A stretch of DNA of 64,000 nt from Porticoccus sp041581635 (GTDB taxonomy: Bacteria > Pseudomonadota > Gammaproteobacteria > Pseudomonadales > Porticoccaceae), in assembly GCA_041581635.1 (NCBI GenBank), contig JBFICW010000001.1, positions 1 through 64,000 on the forward strand. The letters are read 5' to 3'. Made by a program: the position numbers and the translations under genes. The notes below the pieces were generated by a model. That model was not told the DNA's origin, did not search any database, and worked only from the letters and a program-made list of their open reading frames with translations. This document shows positions 8,040 to 16,887 of this stretch, one piece after another. The stretch's first letter is position 1, and each line of letters starts with the position of its first letter.

Positions 8040-9260
8040 CTAATCTCCAAAAGCTGCTTGCCAAGGGGTTGGCGCCAGGGGGGGGCGATCCAAAAAGGGT
8101 AGTTCGGGGGCTGGGCTCTTCGATGGTTGAATCCGCTGTTGATGAAGTAGTCCGATCACTTCATCAGCCAGGTTGGGCGATAGCGTCAACTTGGTAGGCC
8201 AGGCTGTAATAACATTGGGGCAGGCTTCGGCGCGACTGGCAAAGGCTTTGTCTGGGCGAGCAAAGTTGCGTTGCCTTGGTTCAGCTCTGTCTACGGGTAA
8301 GGTCGCCCATCGAGCACCTGATAAATCTACCCATGGCATTAGTTCGGCTAATTCATTTTTTGCATTGTTGATAACCTCATCGGCTGAGAGGTTGGCCCCC
8401 TTTTCTGCTAGCGTGCCCCCCAGGTACCAGACTTGCGTGCCATCTTCGCAGGGGTGACTGGATATGGTCAGTCGAGGTGTGGTTTCTGCACCGAGGCAAT
8501 GGCCATAAAATCGGTGCGGATAAGTATGCTTGACCATAACCTGCTGCAATGGCCGGCGCTGCATTTGCGGTGATTCAATGCCCAGCTCATTAAGTATCTG
8601 CTCATTGCCTTGGCCTGCCGTTAAAATGAATTGACTTGCGTCTAGGCGATGAACGTGACCGTCGTAGGTAAAATCGAGGGCTACATTGTTGTCTGCAAGG
8701 TGGTGCCATTGAGATTTATTCCAGTCGATTTGGAATATTCGCCCCTGGCAATTATCTGCGAGCGCTTTTACGACGCTGGGCACGTCTAGCACCATGTCCA
8801 CTAGTTTGTAGAGGCTGCCGTTAAATTGGTCGTTCTGGAAAATCGCTGGACGAGCTTTACTGTTAACCTTGTTTACCCGACCACGGGTAGCCTTGCTGGC
8901 TAAAAAGGTGGTCATTTTTGAGAGCGCGCTGGCACTTGACCACATATAGAAATGGTCACTGAGGGTTGTTGCACCACTTAGGTCTACATTTCCTTTTCCG
9001 TCCATGCAGGCTTGCCAGTAGGCTGGCATATCGGCAATCGCTTCAGAAGCTCCGGATAGGGCACCACTCAATGTGTATTTTATCCCGCCGTGAATCATTC
9101 CCTGGCTGGCGACAGTTTGTTCGCCTCCCAGCGCTGTTTGCTCGAACAGCAAAGCATTGTAGCCATCGTTGGTCAGTCTGTTTAGCAGCCATAACCCGGC
9201 AATTCCCCCGCCGATAATGGCTACATCACAGGTTAGGATTTGGCGGACAGTGTTCGACAT
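8040..9260 (-). CDS. FAD-dependent oxidoreductase (DAO family)
   Basis: A 406-residue flavoenzyme of the D-amino-acid-oxidase/glycerol-3-phosphate-dehydrogenase fold. The N-terminal dinucleotide-binding motif VAIIGGGIAGLWLLNRL (about 14-30) is followed by a conserved FEQ where the acidic residue contacts ribose. There is no signal peptide, so it is cytoplasmic or peripheral. It is immediately upstream of the aldo/keto reductase (stop TAG at 8040-8042, next start 8037). The same pair occurs near waaA in pseudomonads as I recall, but I know of no proven substrate. Confidence 0.8.
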   Translation of the reverse strand: MSNTVRQILTCDVAIIGGGIAGLWLLNRLTNDGYNALLFEQTALGGEQTVASQGMIHGGIKYTLSGALSGASEAIADMPAYWQACMDGKGNVDLSGATTLSDHFYMWSSASALSKMTTFLASKATRGRVNKVNSKARPAIFQNDQFNGSLYKLVDMVLDVPSVVKALADNCQGRIFQIDWNKSQWHHLADNNVALDFTYDGHVHRLDASQFILTAGQGNEQILNELGIESPQMQRRPLQQVMVKHTYPHRFYGHCLGAETTPRLTISSHPCEDGTQVWYLGGTLAEKGANLSADEVINNAKNELAELMPWVDLSGARWATLPVDRAEPRQRNFARPDKAFASRAEACPNVITAWPTKLTLSPNLADEVIGLLHQQRIQPSKSPAPELPFLDRPPLAPTPWQAAFGD

Positions 9261-9423
9261 AAAGGCAGAGTTCCGGCAGGTTTGATTAGGCGGATTGTTT
9301 TACCATTGCCAAGAGCAGGTTGTAACCTGTTGAGACGCCAGGTTTTGCACATGGTGCACTAGTATACCCTGACCAATGGCTTTATGCTTTCGACAAAATC
9401 GATCTACGGGTGTCATTGGTAGT

Positions 9424-10704
9424 ATGTCTCTTGCACTTTATTCACTGTTATTTTATCTGCTGACACCATTCGTTTTGTTGCGGTTGATCTGGCGAGGGCG
9501 AAAAGCGCCAGATTACCGTAAACGCTGGGCTGAGCGGTTTGGTTTCGTACCAGTCATCGATCCCGGGCAAAAAGTGATTTGGGTGCACTCAGTTTCTGTC
9601 GGAGAAACGTTGGCCGCAGTGCCCATGATTAAACAGTTACAGCGTCATTACCCCGAGGCCCTGCTGGCCGTTACCACTATGACGCCAACGGGTTCAGCGA
9701 GAGTCAAGGCAGTATTTGGTGAGAGTGTATACCATGTATATGCACCGTACGATTTGCCCGATGTTTTGAGCCGGTTTCTTCAGCGGGTACAACCCAATAT
9801 CCTGATTATTATGGAAACTGAGTTATGGCCCAATCTAATCCATTGTTGCCGCAATCACGACATTCCCATTGTGGTTGCCAATGCCAGGTTGTCTGAAAAG
9901 TCAGCGAATGGGTACGGCAAGTTCTCTAAACTGACTGGGCCAATGTTGCAGCGGATTAATTGCGTGGCGGCTCAGCATGAGGATGATGGCGAGCGTTTTC
10001 TCGGCTTGGGCTTAAGCAAAAAACAACTCGTCGTCACTGGGAATATAAAGTTTGACCTTCATCTTGATGATGAATTGAAGGAAAGGGCTACGGCATTGAG
10101 AGCTCAGTGGCAGGGTGAAACCCATCGCCCGGTGTTGCTGGTTGCCAGTACTCATCGCGGTGAGGATGACATCATTCTTGATAGTTTCGAGCAGATCAGG
10201 GGCATTTGTCCTGAACTGTTGTTAGTGCTGGTGCCGCGTCACCCGGAGCGATTTGATGAGGTTGCTCAGCTCTGCGCTGGACGAAATCTGCAAGTTGTTA
10301 GGCGCAGTGAGGGTAAAACGCCTTTGCTGGATGACCAGGTATTGCTTGGCGATACCATGGGTGAGTTGTTATTGTTTTTTGGTGCATGTGATATTGCCTT
10401 CGTTGGGGGAAGCCTGATGCCTGTAGGTGGTCACAACCTGATCGAGCCGGCAGCTTGGCAGGTTCCGATACTGAGTGGCCCGCACCTGTTCAATTTTTCT
10501 GAAGCCTCGCGGTTATTGCTGGCGGCGAAGGGGATGGCGGTCTGTGAGAATGCTGAAGAGATCTCCAGCAAGGTCCTTGAGCTGCTAAAAAACCCAGCAG
10601 TTGCTCGTCAGATGGCCGCTTCAGCAAAAGCGGTGGCTGATAATAATCGTGGTGCACTGGATCGCTTGCTAGGGATTATCGAACACCAGCTTTTATCACG
10701 CTAA
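9424..10704 (+). CDS. waaA: Kdo transferase WaaA (KdtA)
   Basis: Transfers Kdo from CMP-Kdo to lipid IVA at the inner face of the cytoplasmic membrane. ATG 9424 gives MSLALYSLLFYLLTPFVLLR, the usual N-terminal membrane anchor, and a 426-residue protein like characterised WaaA. An in-frame ATG at 9376 would add 16 unusual residues. The GT-B N-domain shows VIWVHSVSVGET with the catalytic-type glutamate, then METELWPN. The C-domain shows FVGGSLMPVGGHNLIEPAAW, the CMP-Kdo-binding region. Its end overlaps tolC by 29 nt in convergent orientation. Confidence 0.95.
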   Translation: MSLALYSLLFYLLTPFVLLRLIWRGRKAPDYRKRWAERFGFVPVIDPGQKVIWVHSVSVGETLAAVPMIKQLQRHYPEALLAVTTMTPTGSARVKAVFGESVYHVYAPYDLPDVLSRFLQRVQPNILIIMETELWPNLIHCCRNHDIPIVVANARLSEKSANGYGKFSKLTGPMLQRINCVAAQHEDDGERFLGLGLSKKQLVVTGNIKFDLHLDDELKERATALRAQWQGETHRPVLLVASTHRGEDDIILDSFEQIRGICPELLLVLVPRHPERFDEVAQLCAGRNLQVVRRSEGKTPLLDDQVLLGDTMGELLLFFGACDIAFVGGSLMPVGGHNLIEPAAWQVPILSGPHLFNFSEASRLLLAAKGMAVCENAEEISSKVLELLKNPAVARQMAASAKAVADNNRGALDRLLGIIEHQLLSR

Positions 10705-12085
10705 TCGCTGGGTCGAGCCAGGCGTTCAGCTGATAAACATCCTCCGGGCTTAACTGGCCGGCGACCTCTTTAAGTCTAAGGATACTGCTGATGTAGTCAT
10801 ATCGTGCGTTGGCGTAGTTTCGTCGGGCCTGGTAGAGGGTTCTCTGCGCTAAAAGCACGTCGACAATATTTCTGGTTCCAGCTTCGTAACCTGCCTGGGT
10901 CGCTTCTAGTGCACTTTCAGCTGAAGTAATTGACTGTCTGCGCGCTTTTACTCTGGCAGTATTCGTGAGCACCTGTAAATGTTGGGAGCGTGCATCCCTG
11001 ACGGTAGTTCGTTGAGCGCTTATGTGGTTTTCTTCCGCTTGAATAAATTGTTGGTACGCCTGCCGCCTTTCTGCGCTCACGAGTCCGCCGGTAAACAGTG
11101 GGATGTTGAGTTGCAAGCCTACTGAATGGCCATCCTGATCTGTTTCCGAGGGGCTGGTAAAGAATTGATTGGTGTTTAAATCTGTACCCCTGAAATCGCT
11201 GGTGGAACTGTTGTCGTAGTAGGAGGCCGTTCCCGTGACTGTGGGCATATGTTCGTATTTTTTAGACTGGGCATTTTTTTCTGCTGCATCTTTGGCATAT
11301 TTTGCAGCTTGAAGAGAAAAGTTATTTTGCAGGGCAAACTGTACCCAGGCCTCCTGCGCAATGGGTTCTGGTTGAACAATGGGGAAATCTGCCATCAGGC
11401 CCGAGAGTTGTTCATGGGGCCGCCCAGTTAAAACAGTGAGTCCTTCAAAGGCTATATCCAAGGCACCTTTTGACTCTAGTGTATTCACCCGCGCGCTATC
11501 GTAGGCTGCTTGTGCTTCATACACATCGGTAATAGGCAAAAGGCCAACTTCGAAACGCTCTCTGGTTTGTTCCAGTTGTCGTTGAATGGCTTTTTCTTCT
11601 GCCTGGGATGTTTCCAGGTTTTCTCTGGCGCGAAGCACCTCGAAATAGCTGTCAGCACTTCGTAAAATGAGTGACTGTTGATCAGCTGAAAACTGTAACT
11701 TCGCCTGTTGGCTCAACTCTTTGCCTTGCTGGAAGCCGAACCATGCCGGCAAATCAAAGATAGGTTGGGTGAGGGTAATTGAATAGTTTTTGGTATCCAT
11801 ATCCGTTTGGCCGTCTCGGCCAAATATCGCACCTTGCCCAAGGACAGACGTAGATGAGCCCTCTGATTCTGTTTCTGTGTACTCACCAACGGCACTGACT
11901 TGAGGGAGTAGTCTGGCCCGACCGATATTCTTTGATTCAGAACCTGCCAGGTAGGCTGCCCTGGCGGCTCTCAGCTGTGGGTCATTTTTCAGGGCTAGCT
12001 CATAAATCGCTGATAAAGAATCACCCCAACAGGATACCGTTAGGAGGATAGATATCAGGCCTGCTGTGGCATTGATAGAGCGCAT
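10676..12085 (-). CDS. tolC: TolC-family outer membrane channel protein
   Basis: A 469-residue outer-membrane efflux protein of the TolC type, with an N-terminal signal sequence (about residues 1-21, SILLTVSCWGDS). Two repeats of the OEP domain follow, beginning with SLSAIYELALKNDPQLRAAR and rich in long helices. It would form the trimeric exit duct for type I secretion and RND/MFS efflux. It lies divergent from nudF as in E. coli, which supports calling it TolC itself rather than a paralogue. The cysteine in SCWGDS could be read as a lipobox, but the preceding residues fit poorly. Confidence 0.9.
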   Translation of the reverse strand: MRSINATAGLISILLTVSCWGDSLSAIYELALKNDPQLRAARAAYLAGSESKNIGRARLLPQVSAVGEYTETESEGSSTSVLGQGAIFGRDGQTDMDTKNYSITLTQPIFDLPAWFGFQQGKELSQQAKLQFSADQQSLILRSADSYFEVLRARENLETSQAEEKAIQRQLEQTRERFEVGLLPITDVYEAQAAYDSARVNTLESKGALDIAFEGLTVLTGRPHEQLSGLMADFPIVQPEPIAQEAWVQFALQNNFSLQAAKYAKDAAEKNAQSKKYEHMPTVTGTASYYDNSSTSDFRGTDLNTNQFFTSPSETDQDGHSVGLQLNIPLFTGGLVSAERRQAYQQFIQAEENHISAQRTTVRDARSQHLQVLTNTARVKARRQSITSAESALEATQAGYEAGTRNIVDVLLAQRTLYQARRNYANARYDYISSILRLKEVAGQLSPEDVYQLNAWLDPAISVIKAGVR

Positions 12086-12196
12086 GCAGAATCCTTCCAG
12101 TGTTTATCGAATGGCTGTGAGTCTATCAGATTTGTTTGCGCTGGACAGTGAGTGGGCGGCTGTGTAGTGTGGTTTGATCAAGGGCTTATTAACACT

Positions 12197-12835
12197 ATGC
12201 AAGGTGGTTCAGTGACGCTACCCGACAAGAGATTCACTCGATCTGATTTTCAGCTGATAAAGCGAGAGGAGGTGTTTCGCGGGTTTTTTAAAATGGTTCG
12301 CCTTACCCTGCGTCACAAGTTGTTTTCTGGGGCGTGGAGCAAGCCAATGGTCAGGGAGCTGTTTGAGCGTGGTCACTGCGTTGGTGTGCTTCTCTATGAT
12401 CCGGTCAACCAGTTGGTTGGATTAACTGAGCAGTTCAGGGTCGGTGCACTTGAGCATACAGAAAGCCCTTGGTTGTATGAAATAGTCGCAGGGATGGTTG
12501 AGGAGAATGAGACCCTAGAAGGCGTTGCACGAAGAGAGGCTCAGGAAGAGGCCGGTATTGAGGATATGGAGCTTGTCACTATCTGTGATTACTGGGTAAG
12601 CCCTGGAGGTACCAGTGAGAGAATGCATCTTTACTGTGCGCTCACAGATCTGAAAGGTTGTGGGGGAATATTTGGGCTGGATCATGAGTCTGAAGATATA
12701 CGCCTAAATGTTGTGCCTGAAGCTACAGCGCTAGACTGGCTTGACCGGGGACTGTGTAACAATGCAGCAACAACGATTGCGCTTATGTGGTTACGGGCTA
12801 ACCGTTGTTCTTTGGTGGGGAGAGTAGTAGGTTGA
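12197..12835 (+). CDS. nudF: ADP-ribose diphosphatase (Nudix) NudF
   Basis: Hydrolyses ADP-ribose to AMP and ribose-5-phosphate, with a suggested role in housekeeping of NAD-derived and glycogen-precursor nucleotides. The Nudix box is complete: AGMVEENETLEGVARREAQE followed directly by EAGIE. The upstream stretch YRGFF-like (VFRGFFKMVRLTLRHKLFSG) matches the NudF N-domain. The start is uncertain. ATG 12197 gives 212 residues, close to E. coli NudF, and has AAGGG upstream. The in-frame ATG at 12152 would add MGGCVVWFDQGLINT, which looks non-conserved. It heads the nudF-yqiB-cpdA-yqiA-parE group. Confidence 0.92.
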   Translation: MQGGSVTLPDKRFTRSDFQLIKREEVFRGFFKMVRLTLRHKLFSGAWSKPMVRELFERGHCVGVLLYDPVNQLVGLTEQFRVGALEHTESPWLYEIVAGMVEENETLEGVARREAQEEAGIEDMELVTICDYWVSPGGTSERMHLYCALTDLKGCGGIFGLDHESEDIRLNVVPEATALDWLDRGLCNNAATTIALMWLRANRCSLVGRVVG

Positions 12836-12903
12836 TGGTTAAAAGTAATGATTGTTGAGAGCCTTTTGGGTAGTGAAAACCGTTAAAAATGTGACGGAGT
12901 AGC

Positions 12904-13368
12904 ATGAATAGTCGAGCAAAAATACGTTACAAAGTAGACCTGCGTAGGTATATGGCGGACTGCGATGCAAATTATGTGCGCTTGATAAAATTGTTTCCCG
13001 ATATTAAGACGTGTGATGAAAGAAAAATTGGATTACATCACGGTGGTGATCATATTTTGAGGCTGAGCGTGCTGGAGCAAACTCGCTACACCACCTTGAT
13101 TGCGCTTGTGCAGGAGGCAGATATTGTTACGGCTAGCCATTGGCTTAGATTGCCGGCGCTCACACTGAGGTTGTACCATGATGCACAGGTGGCAGAAGTT
13201 GTGTCTTGTGAGGGTATGCGGCACCTTCATCCCAAATACGAATACCCGAATAAAAAAATGCACCATCAAGATGAAAAGGCCCAATGGAATCTGTTTTTAG
13301 GTGAATGGTTGTCTCATTGTCTGGAGCACGGTTATCACGCTGAACCGTTATTTGGAACCACCACTTAA
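12904..13368 (+). CDS. yqiB: DUF1249 (YqiB-family) protein
   Basis: A 154-residue protein recognised by its place between nudF and cpdA and by the YqiB-like features YKVDLRRYMADCDANYVRLIKLFPD near the start and HPKYEYPNKKMHHQDEKAQWN-type residues toward the end. It has no signal or membrane segment. The function is unknown in any organism I can recall. Constant linkage to nudF and cpdA suggests nucleotide metabolism, but this is only guilt by association. It is preceded by a GACGGAGT ribosome-binding site. Confidence 0.85.
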   Translation: MNSRAKIRYKVDLRRYMADCDANYVRLIKLFPDIKTCDERKIGLHHGGDHILRLSVLEQTRYTTLIALVQEADIVTASHWLRLPALTLRLYHDAQVAEVVSCEGMRHLHPKYEYPNKKMHHQDEKAQWNLFLGEWLSHCLEHGYHAEPLFGTTT

Positions 13369-13444
13369 CACGTTATTGGTCCTGAAGCAGGCGTATTTAT
13401 TTATCGCCAGATGAAAAGGGCAGGAATGGAGGGAATCGTCCTTG

Positions 13445-14260
13445 ATGGAGTTTAAATCAGGCAGCAATAGTGCCATTCGAGTGGTGCAAATTTCAGATTG
13501 CCACCTGGGTAGCGATCCAAGTTTCACGTTGGCTGGCATTAATACCTATAACAGCTTTTCCAGTGTGTTGGCTGAAATAAAAGACCAAAAACAGCCTCCC
13601 TCCCTGGTTGCCGTTACCGGAGATATTGCCAGTGAAGGTGATGCTCAAACCTACCAACTGTTTTCCCAGTCAATGAAAGCTAGCCAGTTATCCTATGCAT
13701 GGCTGCCAGGTAATCATGATGATTTTTCTCTGATGACGGAGGTTATGGTTCAGCCGTTTACCAAGGCTGTAGAGCTAGGGAATTGGGTTGCCATTTTTCT
13801 GGTCAGCGCGGTGCCTGGAGAGGTTGGGGGTGCGCTTGCCGAAGCTGAGCTGAATCAGTTAGGTCATTTGTTAAGATTGTATTCCGACAGGTATACCTTG
13901 TTGTTTGTGCACCACCCTCCTTCCAAGATCCACTGCCAATGGCTTGATGAGCAGCGTATAGCCAATAATGAAACGCTAGGAGAGCTGTTAATTCAGCATA
14001 ATGCACAGCACAACAATATTAGGGCTATCTTTTCCGGTCATGTGCATCAGGAGAATGAGTCTGTCTGGCGGGGCCTGCCGGTCTACAGTACGCCTTCCAC
14101 CTGTGTTCAGTTTGCTTCGGGAAGCGACACGTTTGCATTGAGTGGTCAAGCTCCAGGTTATCGTTGGATTGACCTCTGCGGAGATGGCACGATAAACACC
14201 GGTGTCGAGCGCCTTCAGTATGATATGCAGGCTATGGATCAAAGTTGTATCGGGTACTGA
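13445..14260 (+). CDS. cpdA: 3',5'-cyclic-AMP phosphodiesterase CpdA
   Basis: A metallophosphoesterase that hydrolyses cAMP to AMP and so lowers CRP-type signalling. The 271-residue protein shows all calcineurin-like metal motifs in order: DCHLG, GDIASEGD, GNHDD, HHPP and GHVHQE. ATG 13445 is preferred; a TTG directly before it (13442) is also possible and changes the product by one residue. A GGAGG stands 9-13 nt upstream. The preceding gap from yqiB is 76 nt, so it may have its own promoter within the group. Confidence 0.93.
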   Translation: MEFKSGSNSAIRVVQISDCHLGSDPSFTLAGINTYNSFSSVLAEIKDQKQPPSLVAVTGDIASEGDAQTYQLFSQSMKASQLSYAWLPGNHDDFSLMTEVMVQPFTKAVELGNWVAIFLVSAVPGEVGGALAEAELNQLGHLLRLYSDRYTLLFVHHPPSKIHCQWLDEQRIANNETLGELLIQHNAQHNNIRAIFSGHVHQENESVWRGLPVYSTPSTCVQFASGSDTFALSGQAPGYRWIDLCGDGTINTGVERLQYDMQAMDQSCIGY

Positions 14261-14338
14261 AATTTCCTCTTTCACTGGTTATCTCGACTGAGTTAATCCA
14301 GCTATAATGCCGTCGCACTCATCGAGTTATGGTTTGGC

Positions 14339-14938
14339 ATGGCGTTAATTTACATCCACGGATTCAACAGCTCGCCAGCGTCTCTCAAGGCCAGGCAAAC
14401 ACGTGACTGGCTTTCTGAAAATGCGCCTGATATTCCCTTTTATTGCCCGGCACTGAGTAGTACGCCCGACTTGGCTAGTGAGCAGCTGCAAACGCTCGTC
14501 GAGACTATTCATGGTTCAGTAGGTCAAGGTCCAGTAGGTTTGATCGGAAGTTCCATGGGTGGGTACTACGCCACCTGGCTCGGGGAAAAGTATGGTTTAA
14601 AATCTGTGCTGATTAACCCGTCAGTTCGCCCTTATGAGTTTATGGAGGAATATCTGGGCGAAAACGCAAACTACCATACGGGTGAGCGATACACGCTTGA
14701 GCCTCGTCATGTGGCTATGGCCAGAGGCCTGGAAGTGACCACATTAAAAAACCCAAAAAACTACTGGGTACTGCTGCAAACGGGTGATGAAGTACTGGAT
14801 TATCATCAAGCCGAAATTAAATATGCGGATTGCCACCTGACGATAGAGCAAGGCGGTGATCACAGCTTTCAAAACTATGAGCGTTATCTGCCAGATATCC
14901 TCGACTTCCTACAACTTTCATTGACGACTTATGACTAA
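14339..14938 (+). CDS. yqiA: YqiA-family alpha/beta-hydrolase esterase
   Basis: A 199-residue cytoplasmic alpha/beta hydrolase. The oxyanion-hole motif is IYIHGFNSSP near the start. The nucleophile elbow is GSSMGGYYA (serine in the first GxSxG), and the late GGDHSFQ gives the catalytic histidine. E. coli YqiA has esterase activity on acyl and thioester substrates, but its natural substrate is not known. The stop overlaps the parE start by 8 nt, so translation is probably coupled, as in the same arrangement in enterobacteria and pseudomonads. Confidence 0.9.
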   Translation: MALIYIHGFNSSPASLKARQTRDWLSENAPDIPFYCPALSSTPDLASEQLQTLVETIHGSVGQGPVGLIGSSMGGYYATWLGEKYGLKSVLINPSVRPYEFMEEYLGENANYHTGERYTLEPRHVAMARGLEVTTLKNPKNYWVLLQTGDEVLDYHQAEIKYADCHLTIEQGGDHSFQNYERYLPDILDFLQLSLTTYD

Positions 14939-16814
14939 TTACACAGCAGAAGATATTGAAGTGCTTACAGGTTTGGATCCTGTAAGAAAGCGTCCAGGGA
15001 TGTATACCGATACAACCCGTCCAAACCATTTGGCGCAGGAGGTTATTGATAACAGTGTAGACGAGGCGCTGGCTGGTCACGCCACCAAGGTCGATGTCGT
15101 GCTGAGCCGTGATGGCTCACTGTCGGTGGCGGATAACGGTCGAGGTATGCCGGTAGATATTCATCCTGAACAGGGTTTGCCGGGTGTGGAGGTTATTCTG
15201 TCAACCCTCCATGCAGGCGGTAAGTTTTCGAATAATAACTACCAGTTTTCTGGCGGTCTACATGGTGTTGGTGTCTCTGTGGTTAATGCTCTTTCAGCAA
15301 AGCTGGAGGTGAGTATTAGGCGCAATGGCAACGTTTATCGAATGGGCTTTGCCGGCGGTGATAAAGTTTCTGAGCTTGCCATTGTGGATACCTGTGGCAA
15401 GCGTAATACCGGAACAATGGTGCGCTTTCAGCCCGATCCGCAATATTTTGACACGATTAAATATTCCATCCCACGGCTTAAGCATGTGTTGCGAGCCAAG
15501 GCCGTGCTGTGTGCCGGGCTCGAGGTTTCATTCAAGGATGAAGCCAGTGGTGAGTCAGAAGCCTGGTGTTATGAGGATGGTTTGCAGGACTACCTGCAAG
15601 GTGCGACGACAGGTTGGGAGACCGTGCCTGCCGAACCGTTTATTGGATCTTTTTCTGGCAAAAGTGAGGCTGTGGACTGGGCCGTTCAATGGTTGCCAGA
15701 AGGTGGAGAGTTAATTCAGGAAAGTTATGTTAATTTGATCCCCACGGCCCAAGGCGGTACCCATGTAAATGGTTTTCGCACCGGGTTGCTGGATGCTATG
15801 CGAGAGTTTTGTGAGTTTCGCAATCTACTGCCCCGTGGGGTAAAGCTCACGCCTGATGATGTCTGGGATAAATGTGCGTATGTACTGTCTTCCAAGTTAG
15901 CAGATCCTCAATTCTCGGGGCAAACAAAAGAGAGGCTATCATCCCGGGAGGCCGCGGCATTTGTTTCAGGCATAGTAAAAGATGCCTTTAGTCTTTGGGT
16001 TAATCAGCATACGGTAGATGCCGAACGACTGGCAGAGCTGTTTATAAGTAATGCCCAGCGTCGGCTGAAGGCGAGTAAGAAAGTAGCACGTAAACGCGTG
16101 ACCGCAGGCCCAGCCTTGCCTGGGAAACTGGCGGACTGTTCTTCTGATAGCCCGGAGATTTGCGAATTATTTTTAGTGGAAGGTGACTCTGCTGGTGGTT
16201 CAGCCAAGCAGGCCAGAAGCCGAGAATTTCAGGCAATCATGCCGTTGCGGGGCAAGATTTTGAATACTTGGGAAGTGGATAGTCAGGAAATTCTCGCCTC
16301 ACAAGAGGTTCATGATATTTCCGTGGCGCTGGGGATTGACCCTGCATCGGATGACCTCAGTAATTTGCGTTATCACAAAGTTTGTATTTTGGCCGATGCT
16401 GACTCGGATGGACTCCATATCGCCACACTGCTCTGCGCACTCTTTGTCCGGCATTTTCAAACCATGGTGTCTGCGGGGCACGTCTATGTGGCCATGCCGC
16501 CGCTATACCGTATCGATGTTGGTAAGGAGGTCTTCTATGCCTTGGATGAGAGTGAGAAACAGGGTGTGTTGGATCGTATCGCGGCAGAAAAAAAGAGTGG
16601 AAAGGTCAATGTGCAGCGGTTCAAGGGGCTGGGGGAAATGAATCCCCTGCAGTTAAGGGAAACCACTATGGATCCAGATACGCGTCGACTCGTTCAGTTG
16701 ACGATGGCCGCGGGAGACGACACCCATCAAATTCTCGATATGTTGTTGTCGAAAAAGCGGGCTGGTGATAGAAAAGAGTGGTTAGAAAAAAGGGGCAACT
16801 TGGCTGATGTGTAG
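14931..16814 (+). CDS. parE: DNA topoisomerase IV subunit B ParE
   Basis: The ATPase subunit of topoisomerase IV, which decatenates replicated chromosomes with ParC. The 627 residues match the family. The GHKL ATPase region shows the asparagine motif EVIDNSVDEALAGHA and ADNGRGMPVD, then GGLHGVGVSVVNAL as the ATP lid. The TOPRIM domain shows EGDSAGGSAKQ near residue 416 and the acidic DADSDG. The C-terminal QRFKGLGEMNP is typical of ParE/GyrB; the large GyrB-specific insert is absent and the parC partner is downstream, so ParE is the correct call. Confidence 0.97.
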   Translation: MTNYTAEDIEVLTGLDPVRKRPGMYTDTTRPNHLAQEVIDNSVDEALAGHATKVDVVLSRDGSLSVADNGRGMPVDIHPEQGLPGVEVILSTLHAGGKFSNNNYQFSGGLHGVGVSVVNALSAKLEVSIRRNGNVYRMGFAGGDKVSELAIVDTCGKRNTGTMVRFQPDPQYFDTIKYSIPRLKHVLRAKAVLCAGLEVSFKDEASGESEAWCYEDGLQDYLQGATTGWETVPAEPFIGSFSGKSEAVDWAVQWLPEGGELIQESYVNLIPTAQGGTHVNGFRTGLLDAMREFCEFRNLLPRGVKLTPDDVWDKCAYVLSSKLADPQFSGQTKERLSSREAAAFVSGIVKDAFSLWVNQHTVDAERLAELFISNAQRRLKASKKVARKRVTAGPALPGKLADCSSDSPEICELFLVEGDSAGGSAKQARSREFQAIMPLRGKILNTWEVDSQEILASQEVHDISVALGIDPASDDLSNLRYHKVCILADADSDGLHIATLLCALFVRHFQTMVSAGHVYVAMPPLYRIDVGKEVFYALDESEKQGVLDRIAAEKKSGKVNVQRFKGLGEMNPLQLRETTMDPDTRRLVQLTMAAGDDTHQILDMLLSKKRAGDRKEWLEKRGNLADV

Positions 16815-16887
16815 GGGTGCTCCTACAACATTATTTTACAGCCGCTGCCAGAAGAAAGCTGCGTATTAATATTTAGGCGAATGAGAG

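Noticed and set aside
8038..8064. ATG 8064 as the start of the aldo/keto reductase
   Set aside because: It would overlap the upstream gene and add a non-family leader, whereas GTG 8037 has a well-spaced GGAG and starts right after the upstream stop.
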